A DNA stretch of 64,000 nt from Nocardioides sp. URHA0020 (GTDB lineage Bacteria > Actinomycetota > Actinomycetes > Propionibacteriales > Nocardioidaceae). The notes beneath the pieces were generated by a model that searched no databases, was not told where the DNA came from, and saw only the letters and a program-made list of their open reading frames with translations. Where the stretch lies: NCBI RefSeq assembly GCF_000620705.1, contig NZ_KK211166.1, positions 349,962 to 413,961 of the forward strand, written 5' to 3'. Shown here piece by piece: positions 8,477 to 16,510 of this stretch (position 1 is its first letter; the number at the start of each line of letters is the position of its first letter). The position numbers and the translations under genes were made by a program.

Positions 8477-9544
8477 TCAGGACGTGAAGGCGGTGCCGAT
8501 GAACTGGTCGACGTTGTCCGCGGTGACGACCGGGGCGTACAGCTGGACGGTGCGGGGCACCTCCACCTCGACCAGGTCACTCATGGACTTGCCCTGGACG
8601 AGCAGCCGGGCCAGCTTGACGCCGTCAGCAGCCTGCGTCGAGGGGTAGATGACCGTCGCCTTGAGGACGCTGTCGCCGGACTTGATGGCCTCCATCGCGT
8701 TCTTCGACCCGGCGCCGCCGATCATCGTGAACTCGTCACGACCCGCGTTGTCGATCGCGGCCAGGACACCGACACCCTGGTCGTCGTCGTGGTTCCACAG
8801 GTAGTCGATCTTCGGCGCGGCCTGGAGCAGCTGCTCCGCGGCGTCCGAGCCGCCCTCGACCGTGAAGTCTGCCGCGACGCGGTTGTCGACGTTCAGACCG
8901 CACTCGGCGAGCGCGTCCTTGAAGCCCTTGCTGCGCTCCTGCGTCAACGGCAGCGAGTCGATGCCGGCGATCTCGGCGACGACGGCGTCCTTGTTGCCGT
9001 CGGCCTGCTCGCAGACGTACGCGCCCGCCGAGACGCCCATGCCGTAGTTGTCACCGAGGACGGTGACGCGGGCGGCGTTGGGGTCGTCGAACTCACGGTC
9101 GACGTTGATGACCGGGATGCCGGCGTCCATCGCCTTGAGGGCGACTGGGGTCATGGCGGCGCCGTCGAAGGGCAGCAGCACGATCGCGTCGACCTTGTCG
9201 TTGATGAACGTCTCGACCTGGCTGATCTGGACGGACACGTCGTTGGTGCCGTCGGCGACGCGGAGCTCGACGTCGTCGTACTTCGCGGCCTCCGTCTTGG
9301 CGGACTCGGTGATCGAGCCCATCCAGCCGTGGTCGGCTGCCGGCGCGGAGAAGCCGATGACGACCTTGTCGCCGGACTCGTCGTTGGAGCCCGCCGCGGC
9401 CGCGGAGGTCGGGGCACTGGCTGCGTCGTCGCCGCCGCCGGAGTCGTTGCTGGTGCAGGCAGCGAGGGACAGGGCCGCGACGCCGGCGACCAGGCCGATG
9501 GTGAAGCGCTTCCTGGACCTCAGGGTGGTGGACCGCAGGGACAT
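8477..9544 (-). CDS. Sugar ABC transporter substrate-binding lipoprotein
   Basis: A 355-residue periplasmic-binding-protein type 1 (ribose/xylose/galactose binding class), anchored as a lipoprotein: basic start, hydrophobic 14-27, lipobox LAAC with Cys30. A Ser/Gly/Ala/Asp-rich linker follows before the domain that begins KVVIGFSAP. Ligand-type motifs include PVINVDREF, WNHDDDQGVG and YPSTQAADG. ATG at 9544 follows AAGGAG. The permease and ATPase lie immediately upstream. Because xylA is in the same operon, D-xylose or a related aldose is the most likely ligand. Confidence 0.9.
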   Translation of the reverse strand: MSLRSTTLRSRKRFTIGLVAGVAALSLAACTSNDSGGGDDAASAPTSAAAAGSNDESGDKVVIGFSAPAADHGWMGSITESAKTEAAKYDDVELRVADGTNDVSVQISQVETFINDKVDAIVLLPFDGAAMTPVALKAMDAGIPVINVDREFDDPNAARVTVLGDNYGMGVSAGAYVCEQADGNKDAVVAEIAGIDSLPLTQERSKGFKDALAECGLNVDNRVAADFTVEGGSDAAEQLLQAAPKIDYLWNHDDDQGVGVLAAIDNAGRDEFTMIGGAGSKNAMEAIKSGDSVLKATVIYPSTQAADGVKLARLLVQGKSMSDLVEVEVPRTVQLYAPVVTADNVDQFIGTAFTS

Positions 9545-9618
9545 GGTGGTGCTCCTTGTGTGATGCGGAGGGGTGGTGCGGATGTGAGGTGGTGCGGTGG
9601 TGGGTGCTGCGGGCGTTG

Positions 9619-10659
9619 CTAGGTGCTGCTCCGAGACGCCAACCGCTGCTGCAGGAGCACGGCGGCGACGATGATGGCTCCCTTGAAGAGCTGCTGCTCG
9701 GAGAAGGAGCGGTTGTTGAGGACGAAGATGTTGGTGAGCGTCTGGAAGATCAGGACGCCGAGGACGGTGCCGACGATGGTGCCGCGTCCGCCGGTCAGCA
9801 GCGTGCCGCCGATGACCACCGCCGCGATCGCGTCGAGCTCGTAGAGGTTGCCGTGGGTCGAGGTGCCCGTCGTGGTCTTGGCGACCAGCAGCAGGGCGGC
9901 GATGCCGGCGCAGAGGCCGACGAGCACGTAGAGGTAGACGGTGTGGCGCTTGACGTTGATGCCGGCCAGGCGGGCGGCCTCGGGGTTGCCGCCGACCGCG
10001 ACCGTACGCCGGCCGAAGGTCGTGCGGTTGAGCAGGACCCATCCGATGACGGCGACCAGGGCGAAGACCCAGATCTGCACGTCGACACCCAGGATCTCGC
10101 GGTTGAAGAAGTCCTTGAACCCGCTGACGTCGGCGCCGTTCGCGCCGAGGATCTGGGTCTTCTTGTCGCTGATGATCTCGGCCAGGCCCCGGGCGCTGGC
10201 CAGCATCGCGAGGGTCATGATGAACGGCACGATGTTGCCGTAGGCGATCAGGAGGCCGTTGACGAGTCCGCACGCGGCACCGACGAGCAGCGCCACCAGG
10301 ACGAGCACGATCCAGTGCGTGTCCGCGGCCAGCTGCTGGGTGGCGATCGTGGTGCACCACACCGACGCGAGCGCGACGATGGCGCCGACGGAGAGGTCGA
10401 TGCCGCCGCCGATGATCACGAACGTCATCCCGATGCTGACCACCCCGATCGTGGCGGCGAGCCGCAGGATCGTGAGCGCGTTGTCGGTCGAGGTGAAGCG
10501 GTCGCCGGCCGTGATCGCGCCGACGACGCAGATCAGCAGCAGCGCGACGACGAGGCCCGCGTTGCGGCCGACACTGGTCCGCAGGAGGGCGAGCACGGCG
10601 TTGGGCTCCCGGTCTGTCTCGAGCGCGGCCTGCTCGACGCGTGCACTGTCCTGGCTCAT
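9619..10659 (-). CDS. Sugar ABC transporter permease (RbsC/XylH type)
   Basis: A 346-residue inner-membrane permease of the BPD_transp_2 family with about nine to ten hydrophobic segments. Family motifs include the glycine-rich stretch GGGIDLSVGA and the cytoplasmic coupling segment AVGGNPEAARLAGI. The start overlaps the ATPase stop by 4 nt. It forms the channel for the lipoprotein-delivered sugar, working with the duplicated ATPase. After the stop, the 74-nt leader of the binding-protein gene is strikingly C/A-rich on the coding strand and should be unstructured. Confidence 0.92.
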   Translation of the reverse strand: MSQDSARVEQAALETDREPNAVLALLRTSVGRNAGLVVALLLICVVGAITAGDRFTSTDNALTILRLAATIGVVSIGMTFVIIGGGIDLSVGAIVALASVWCTTIATQQLAADTHWIVLVLVALLVGAACGLVNGLLIAYGNIVPFIMTLAMLASARGLAEIISDKKTQILGANGADVSGFKDFFNREILGVDVQIWVFALVAVIGWVLLNRTTFGRRTVAVGGNPEAARLAGINVKRHTVYLYVLVGLCAGIAALLLVAKTTTGTSTHGNLYELDAIAAVVIGGTLLTGGRGTIVGTVLGVLIFQTLTNIFVLNNRSFSEQQLFKGAIIVAAVLLQQRLASRSST

Positions 10660-12182
10660 GCGCGGACCTTTCCTTCCATCACGAGGTCGAGGACCTTCGC
10701 TTCGTCTATCTCGGTTGCCGCGGACTCGTGGACGACGACGCCCTCGCGGACGACGAGGACCCGGTCGGCGAGACCGAGGACCTCCTCGATCTCGCTGGAC
10801 ACGACGACGACGGCGACGCCGCGGTCAGCCAGGGACCGGATGAGCTGGTAGATCTCGGACCGGGCGCCGACGTCGACCCCGCGGGTGGGCTCGTCGAGCA
10901 GCAGCACGCGGCAGTCGCGCAGCAGCCACCGGGCGAGCACGATCTTCTGCTGGTTGCCGCCCGAGAGGGTTCGCACGGCGCGGGTCACGCCGTCCGGGCG
11001 TACGTCAAGGCTGGTGGTCAGCTCCTGGGACCGCCGCCGCTCCTCGCCCCGGTCGAGGAAGCCGAAGCGGGCGAAGCGGCGCATGGACGACACCGTGATG
11101 TTCTTGAAGACCGCCTCGTCGAGCAGCAGCCCCTGGCTCTTGCGCTCCTCCGGAGCCAGCCCCATGCCGGCGCGGACCGAGGAGGTGACGGAGCCGCGGC
11201 GTACCCGGGTGCCGTCCACGGTGACCGTGCCCGACGACGCGCGGCGGGCGCCGTACAGGGTCTCGATGATCTCGGACCGCCCGGCGCCGACCAGGCCGGC
11301 GAGGCCGACGATCTCGCCGGCGTGCACGGTGAGGTCGACTCCCGTGAACACGCCGGCGAGGCTGAGGTCCCGCACCTCGAGGACCGGCGCGTCGAGGTCG
11401 GTCTCGGTCGCGGGGCGGGGCGGGAAGACGTACTCGATCGAGCGGCCGGTCATCAGCCGGATCAGCTCGGCGGTCGGCGTCTCCGCGACCGCCAGCCCGG
11501 TCGCGACGGTGCGGCCGTCCTTGAGGACGGTGATCCGGTCGCCGATCTCGCGGATCTCCTCGAGCCGGTGAGAGATGTAGACCACGGCGACGCCCCCGGC
11601 CGTGAGGTCGCGGATCACCCGGAAGAGGTTCGTGACCCCTTCCTGGTCGAGCACGGCGGAGGGCTCGTCGAGGACGAGCAGCCGGGTGTCGTGCGAGAGC
11701 GCGCGGGCCATGCTGACGATCTGCTGCGAGGCCGGCGAGAGCTCGCCCACGGGCCGGGTCGGCGAGATCTCCGGGTGCCCCAGGCGGACCAGCAGCTCGC
11801 GGACCCGGCGGTGCGCCTGGCTGCGCTGGGTGAAGCCGGCCCGCGAGACCTCGTGACCGAGGAAGACGTTCTCCGTGACGTCGAGGTGCGGCACCAGGTC
11901 GAGCTCCTGGTAGATGGTCGCGACACCGTGCTCGATGGCCTTCGCCGGGGAGGAGAACGCCGTCTCCTCGCCGTCCCAGGAGATCGTCCCCTCGTCAGGC
12001 TGGTGGAAGCCGGAGAGCACCTTGATCAGGGTCGACTTCCCCGCGCCGTTCTGGCCGAGCAGGCAGTGCACCTCACCGGGTCGGACGTCGAGGTCGACCC
12101 CGTCGAGGGCACGGACCCCCGGGAACTCCTTGACGATGCCGCTCATGCGCAGCTGGGCCGTCGTCGTCGGGGCGTCGGTCAT
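10656..12182 (-). CDS. Sugar ABC transporter ATP-binding protein, two ABC domains
   Basis: A 508-residue RbsA/MglA/XylG-type ATPase. Domain 1 has Walker A GQNGAGKST at 43-51, a divergent signature LSPASQQ and Walker B LLVLDEPSAVLD. Domain 2 has the usual degenerate P-loop GLVGAGRSE, signature LSGGNQQK and LLLDEPTRGVD. It powers the adjacent permease. It overlaps the ROK gene upstream by 4 nt and the permease downstream by 4 nt, so regulator, ATPase and permease are one translationally coupled unit. Confidence 0.93.
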   Translation of the reverse strand: MTDAPTTTAQLRMSGIVKEFPGVRALDGVDLDVRPGEVHCLLGQNGAGKSTLIKVLSGFHQPDEGTISWDGEETAFSSPAKAIEHGVATIYQELDLVPHLDVTENVFLGHEVSRAGFTQRSQAHRRVRELLVRLGHPEISPTRPVGELSPASQQIVSMARALSHDTRLLVLDEPSAVLDQEGVTNLFRVIRDLTAGGVAVVYISHRLEEIREIGDRITVLKDGRTVATGLAVAETPTAELIRLMTGRSIEYVFPPRPATETDLDAPVLEVRDLSLAGVFTGVDLTVHAGEIVGLAGLVGAGRSEIIETLYGARRASSGTVTVDGTRVRRGSVTSSVRAGMGLAPEERKSQGLLLDEAVFKNITVSSMRRFARFGFLDRGEERRRSQELTTSLDVRPDGVTRAVRTLSGGNQQKIVLARWLLRDCRVLLLDEPTRGVDVGARSEIYQLIRSLADRGVAVVVVSSEIEEVLGLADRVLVVREGVVVHESAATEIDEAKVLDLVMEGKVRA

Positions 12183-13390
12183 CGGGCTCCTCCCAGGAGT
12201 GCGTCGGCGCGCTGGAGCGCGACGACGGTGGGGTCGTCGAAGACGGCGTCGAGGGCGACGGTGGCGCCGCCCCGGACCGCCGCGGTGAAGCCGAGCGTCG
12301 AGAACTCCACCCGGGTGCCGCCGGCGTGCGGGGCGAGCACACCGGCCTGGAGCTGCTCCTCGATCGCGGGGCGCATGTGGCGGCCGATCTCGGCGAAGTA
12401 CCCGCTGAGCACGATGGCCGACGGGTTGAGCGCGTTGGTGAGCATGGCTGAGCCGATGCCGACCCAGCTGCCGACGCTGTCGAGCGCCGCGATCGTGCGG
12501 GTGTCGCCCAGGTCGGCGCGCCGGTTGAGCTCGGCGAGGCGGTCGTCGAGCGACAGCGCCGGGTCGCGCACGGCGTCCTCGGGGTCGGCCGCCGCGTCGA
12601 GCAGCGCACGCAGGCCGCTCACCGTCTCCCAGCAGCCGACCCGACCGCAGCCGCAGCGGCGGCCGCGCGGGTCGACGATCATGTGGCCGAACTCGCCGGC
12701 GTACCCCTGGTGCCCGCGGAGCAGCCGACCGCCCGCGACGATGCCGCCGCCGACGCCGACCTCCCCGAAGATCACCAGGATGTCCTGACGGTTCGGGTCA
12801 CCAGGCAGGGCCTCGGCGATGGCGGCCAGGTTGCCCTCGTTCTCGATCGAGACGGCGTACGGCGCGCCGAGGCGGGCACGCAGCTCGGCGCCGACGGGCA
12901 CGTCGCGCCAGCGCAGGTTGGGGGCGACGGTGAGCACCTCGCGGGGCCGGTCGATCAGGCCGGCGACGCCGACGGTCGCTGCGACGGTGTAGCCGCCGGC
13001 AGCCCGGACGTCGTCGTCGGTGCGCCGGATCAGGCCGACCAGACGGTCCAGCACCTGCTCGACCGACTCCTGCTGCGCGTCGATCCCCAGCCGGTGCTCG
13101 GCCACCACGCGGCCGGACAGGTCGAGGGCCAGGGCGGCGACGTGGTGGACGTTGAGCTCGGCCCCGATGCCGCACACGGTGGCGCCGTCCAGCTCCACCG
13201 ACGTGCCCGGGCGGCCCAGGCCCCCGCGCTCGATGCCGGCCGCACGGACCAGGCCGAGGTCGGAGAGCTCGGCGACGAGCGCCGACGCCGCCGACCGGGT
13301 CAGGTCGAGATCGGTGGCCAGCCGGGCCCGGGAGCGCGGGCCGTGGTCGCGAAGGTGGCGCAGGACGAGGGAGAGCTTGGCGCTGCGCAC
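12179..13390 (-). CDS. ROK family transcriptional regulator, probable XylR-type repressor
   Basis: A 403-residue protein with an N-terminal winged helix-turn-helix (about 1-75) and a C-terminal ROK sugar-binding domain. The ROK zinc motif CGCGRVGCWE lies near residues 244-254. It heads the operon and overlaps the ATPase gene by 4 nt, so it is probably autoregulated with the transporter. The start is GTG at 13390. An inverted repeat resembling the Bacillus xylO half-site TAGTTTGT lies 53-80 bp upstream of the start. Role and xylose response are inferred from context. Confidence 0.85.
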   Translation of the reverse strand: MRSAKLSLVLRHLRDHGPRSRARLATDLDLTRSAASALVAELSDLGLVRAAGIERGGLGRPGTSVELDGATVCGIGAELNVHHVAALALDLSGRVVAEHRLGIDAQQESVEQVLDRLVGLIRRTDDDVRAAGGYTVAATVGVAGLIDRPREVLTVAPNLRWRDVPVGAELRARLGAPYAVSIENEGNLAAIAEALPGDPNRQDILVIFGEVGVGGGIVAGGRLLRGHQGYAGEFGHMIVDPRGRRCGCGRVGCWETVSGLRALLDAAADPEDAVRDPALSLDDRLAELNRRADLGDTRTIAALDSVGSWVGIGSAMLTNALNPSAIVLSGYFAEIGRHMRPAIEEQLQAGVLAPHAGGTRVEFSTLGFTAAVRGGATVALDAVFDDPTVVALQRADALLGGAR

Positions 13391-13442
13391 CGGCGACCTC
13401 CCGACCCTCGACGAGCGCGCCAGTCCCTGTGACTGTCATCAC

Positions 13443-13470
13443 TCATTTGTTGAGATGCCGGACAAACTAG
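13443..13470 (-). promoter_or_regulatory. XylR-box-like inverted repeat over the operon promoter
   Basis: On the minus strand the region reads TAGTTTGTC, about ten bases, then AACAAATGA, an imperfect inverted repeat. The left half equals the core of the Bacillus XylR operator (TAGTTTGTT). It covers the candidate -10 TAGTTT at 13464-13469, as expected for a repressor site. Confidence 0.42.
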
Positions 13471-13493
13471 GGCGCGCACATCACCGATTGCAA
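13464..13493 (-). promoter_or_regulatory. Candidate promoter of the sugar operon
   Basis: On the minus strand TTGCAA (13488-13493) is followed after 18 bp by TAGTTT (13464-13469). The surrounding sequence is unusually A/T-rich for this genome. It would give a leader of about 65-70 nt before the ROK start at 13390. Confidence 0.38.
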
Positions 13494-13528
13494 GGCTTTC
13501 GGCTGAAACAACGCCAACTCGTGCACAA

Positions 13529-13553
13529 ACTTTGCAAAGTGACTTGCGAAAGT
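13529..13553. promoter_or_regulatory. Tandem palindromic boxes upstream of the sugar operon
   Basis: ACTTTGCAAAGT at 13529-13540 is a perfect 12-bp palindrome. ACTTGCGAAAGT at 13542-13553 repeats its outer half-sites 13 bp away. The pair lies in the spacer between the two ROK genes, upstream of the candidate -35. It is a plausible binding site for the second ROK protein or a global carbon regulator. Confidence 0.42.
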
Positions 13554-13568
13554 GAGCGGTGTGGGGCT

Positions 13569-14759
13569 CTACGCGGCGTAGACGGACGCGCTGATCATCC
13601 GCGCGGCGCCGATGACGCCACCCTCGTCGCCCAGCTCGCTGAGCACGATCGGGAGGTTGCCGGTCGCCAGCGGCAGCGAGCGCCGGTAGGTGACCCCGCG
13701 GATCTCGGCGAGCAGGGCGTGGCCCAGGCCGGTGACCCGGCCGCCGATGACGATCAGGGCGGGGTTGAAGAACGACACCAGGCCGGCCAGCACCTGGCCC
13801 ACGTGCCGGCCGCTCTCCCGGATCAGCTGGACCGCCTGCGCATCGCCCTGGGAGACGGCCAGCCCGACGTCGGCGGCCGAGAGCTCCCCCTTCTCCGCCA
13901 GGAGCGCCGCCAGGGCCGGCGAGCGACCGCTGCGCGCCGCGCTTGTCGCGTCGCGGGCGAGGGCGGCGCCGCCGGAGAAGGCCTCGAGGCACCCGGTGTT
14001 GCCGCAGGCACAGGTCGGTCCGAAGTCCTCGACCCGGATGTGGCCGATGTCGCCGGCGCAGCCGTTGACGCCGCGGTAGAGCTCGCCGTCGATGACGATC
14101 CCGCAGCCGATGCCGGTGCCGATCTTGACGAAGAGGAAGTCCTGGGCGCCCTTGGCCACGCCCGCGTGCTGCTCGCCGATCGCGAGCACGTTGACGTCGT
14201 TGTCGAGCAGCACCGGACAGCCGAGCTCGCGGGACACCGCGTCGCGGACCGGGTAGCCGTCCCAGCCCGGCATGATCGGCGGCGAGACCGAGATGCCACG
14301 GTGGAAGTCGACGGGGCCGGGCACGCCGATGCCGGCTCCCATCACCTGCTCGACGCCGACCTCGGCGAGCACCTCGCGCACCAGCTCCAGGGCGGCCGCG
14401 AGGACGACCTCGGGCCCCTGACGGATGTCGCTCGCCCGGTTGCGGGTCGCCAGCACGGTGAGGCGGCCGTCGGTCACCCCGACGGACATGCCGGTCGCGC
14501 CGATCGAGATCCCGACGAACCTGATGTCGGGCGATAGGTCGACCAGCGTCGAGCGACGGCCACCCCGCGAGGCCGCGGGACCCACCTCCTGGGCCAGGCC
14601 CAGCTCGGCCAGGCGGGCGACCTCGGCCGAGATCGTCGTGCGGGAGACCTCGAGACGGTCGGCGAGCTCAGCCTTGGACAGCGCTCCCTCGTCGCGGAGC
14701 TGGGCGAGGATCCGGGCCTGCATCGGGCTCTCGGCCCGGCCCGCCAGGGAATGACGCAC
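13569..14759 (-). CDS. ROK family transcriptional regulator (second copy)
   Basis: A 396-residue protein with an N-terminal winged helix (QARILAQLRDEG, SRTTISAEVARL) and a ROK domain holding a phosphate-loop-like FVKIGTGIGCG and the zinc motif CACGNTGCLE around 245-255. An ATP/sugar-site Asp in LLDNDVNV and GxGxG patterns are intact, as in glucokinase-type ROK proteins. The start is GTG at 14759. It lies upstream of the sugar operon on the same strand, separated by about 180 bp containing palindromic boxes. It could regulate the same operon or respond to a different sugar. Only distantly similar to the neighbouring ROK protein. Confidence 0.85.
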   Translation of the reverse strand: MRHSLAGRAESPMQARILAQLRDEGALSKAELADRLEVSRTTISAEVARLAELGLAQEVGPAASRGGRRSTLVDLSPDIRFVGISIGATGMSVGVTDGRLTVLATRNRASDIRQGPEVVLAAALELVREVLAEVGVEQVMGAGIGVPGPVDFHRGISVSPPIMPGWDGYPVRDAVSRELGCPVLLDNDVNVLAIGEQHAGVAKGAQDFLFVKIGTGIGCGIVIDGELYRGVNGCAGDIGHIRVEDFGPTCACGNTGCLEAFSGGAALARDATSAARSGRSPALAALLAEKGELSAADVGLAVSQGDAQAVQLIRESGRHVGQVLAGLVSFFNPALIVIGGRVTGLGHALLAEIRGVTYRRSLPLATGNLPIVLSELGDEGGVIGAARMISASVYAA

Positions 14760-14806
14760 GCGGGGATCCTCCCACGGGCACCCACAGCGGACCTGCGGGA
14801 CCGGTG

Positions 14807-15505
14807 CTAGCGCCGAGCCTCCAGCCCACCGAGGGCAGCGAGCCGGTCCGCGACGTACCGGCCGAACTCGACGTGGCCGGCGCGGGTGAGGTGCAGGTCG
14901 TCGGCGAGGTAGGTCAGGTCCAGACCGCTGGTGTCGACGTACGGGACGTCGTACTGGCGCGACAAGGACGAGAGGATCGCGTCGACGTGCGGGACGGCGC
15001 GGGCGCGCGCCGGCGCCGTGGCCGGGCCGACCACGACCACGCGGTAGCCCTGCAGCTGCTGCATCAGGCGGGCGAAGCCGGCACGGATCGAGGAGTCCGG
15101 CTGGTCGTAGTCGTTGAGACCGCCCTCGACCACCACGAGGTCGGCACCGCCACGCACGGCGTCGGGCGCGCGCCGCGCGAAGTCGACGCGGTCACAGTGG
15201 CTGGCGTGGACGCTGAAGCCGGAGCCGGAGAAGCCGGCGACGTGCACCGAGCCGGGCAACTGCGACGGCCAGGACCGGGCGGGGCGGGTCAGACCGAGTC
15301 CGGCGGACCAGGAGTCCCCGATGACGACGACGCGCCGGCCGGGGCCGGACGGGCTCGCGGCGCGGGCCAGGGAGTCGGCGGCGAACCGCTGGCACCGGCT
15401 GGCGTCGGCGCTCTGGGCGCGCACGCCCAGGGTGACGGACAACGCCGCCACCATCACCACCACGAACGCCGCGACCCACCACGGACGTCGTACCGACCAG
15501 TTCAT
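14807..15505 (-). CDS. SGNH/GDSL-type esterase, membrane-anchored or secreted
   Basis: A 232-residue hydrolase. A hydrophobic segment at 11-28 after a basic start is a signal anchor or signal peptide. The GDS block (GDSWS, nucleophile Ser65), GGLND block and DDLH block (D202, H205) complete the SGNH catalytic set. ATG at 15505 was chosen because the earlier in-frame extension lacks a signal and runs into the divergent gene's promoter region. Likely substrates are acyl or acetyl esters at the cell surface. It sits 47 bp downstream of the second ROK gene, but no pathway link is evident. Confidence 0.8.
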   Translation of the reverse strand: MNWSVRRPWWVAAFVVVMVAALSVTLGVRAQSADASRCQRFAADSLARAASPSGPGRRVVVIGDSWSAGLGLTRPARSWPSQLPGSVHVAGFSGSGFSVHASHCDRVDFARRAPDAVRGGADLVVVEGGLNDYDQPDSSIRAGFARLMQQLQGYRVVVVGPATAPARARAVPHVDAILSSLSRQYDVPYVDTSGLDLTYLADDLHLTRAGHVEFGRYVADRLAALGGLEARR

Positions 15506-15616
15506 TTCCACGTCTCCCGAGTGCTGTGCCACCAGCCTGGGCGACATGAGGTCGCCGACGTTGCCGAATGGCGAAGAAAGCGCGGTCGCGCAACCGAATC
15601 GTGATGTTCTGTCCGG

Positions 15617-16504
15617 ATGAGCGATCTCCTCCACGTCCCGGGACCCGACGGCCGCACGATCGAGACCCTGGTGGGCGGTGACCCCGACGGGGTCGGCCTC
15701 CTCTTCCACGGCGGCTCACCGTCGGCCGCTGCGGCGTACCAGCCCTTCGACGACGCCGCCCGGTCGCTCGGGCTGCGGCTGGTGACGATCTCGCGGCCGG
15801 GGTACGGCGCCTCCACGCCCCGGCCCGCGCCCGGGCGGTACGCCGACGACGTGGTCGAGTCCGAGATCGTGCTCGACCACCTGGGCATCGATCAGTTCGT
15901 GACGCTCGGCTGGTCCGGCGGCGGTCCGCGCGCGCTGGCCTGCGCGGCCCTGCTGCCGGGGCGCTGCCGAGCCGCGGCGTCGCTGGCGGGCGTGGCGCCG
16001 TACGGCGCCGAGGGCCTGGACTGGTTCAACGGCATGGCCGAGGAGAACCACGAGGAGTACCACGCCGCCGAGGCCGGCCCTGCGGCGTACGAGACGTTCG
16101 TGGTCGAGCACGTGCTCCCGATGCTCGCGGCGACCCCGGACGAGCTGGAGGAGGCCTTCGGGGGGCTGGTGACGCCGGTGGACGTCGCCGTGCTGACCGC
16201 CGAGTTCGCCGACTGGATGAGCCGGACCTTCAACCACGCCGGCGCTCAGGGCGCCATCGGCGTCCGCGACGACGGGCTCGCCGCGGTGAGCCCGTGGGGC
16301 TTCGACCTCGCCGACATCACGGTGCCGGTCGCGATCTGGCAGGGCCGGCAGGACGCGATGGTGCCCTACGCGCACGGCGAGTGGCTGGCCGCGCACGTCC
16401 CGGGAGCCCAGGCGCACCTCTTCGAGGACGAGGGGCACCTCTCGCTGGTCGACCAGATGGACGTGATCCTGGCCGACCTCAAGCGGCTGGGCGGGGCCGG
16501 CTGA
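15617..16504 (+). CDS. Alpha/beta hydrolase
   Basis: A 295-residue alpha/beta-hydrolase fold protein. The oxyanion loop is HGGSP, the nucleophile elbow GWSGGG with Ser100, the acid probably Asp246 in GRQDAMVP, and the base His274 in EGHLSL. No signal peptide is seen, so it is cytoplasmic. It is divergent from the SGNH esterase gene and convergent with hflX (6 bp between stops). Proline-iminopeptidase-like or esterase activity are possibilities; substrate unknown. Confidence 0.82.
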   Translation: MSDLLHVPGPDGRTIETLVGGDPDGVGLLFHGGSPSAAAAYQPFDDAARSLGLRLVTISRPGYGASTPRPAPGRYADDVVESEIVLDHLGIDQFVTLGWSGGGPRALACAALLPGRCRAAASLAGVAPYGAEGLDWFNGMAEENHEEYHAAEAGPAAYETFVVEHVLPMLAATPDELEEAFGGLVTPVDVAVLTAEFADWMSRTFNHAGAQGAIGVRDDGLAAVSPWGFDLADITVPVAIWQGRQDAMVPYAHGEWLAAHVPGAQAHLFEDEGHLSLVDQMDVILADLKRLGGAG

Positions 16505-16510
16505 GCGCGC

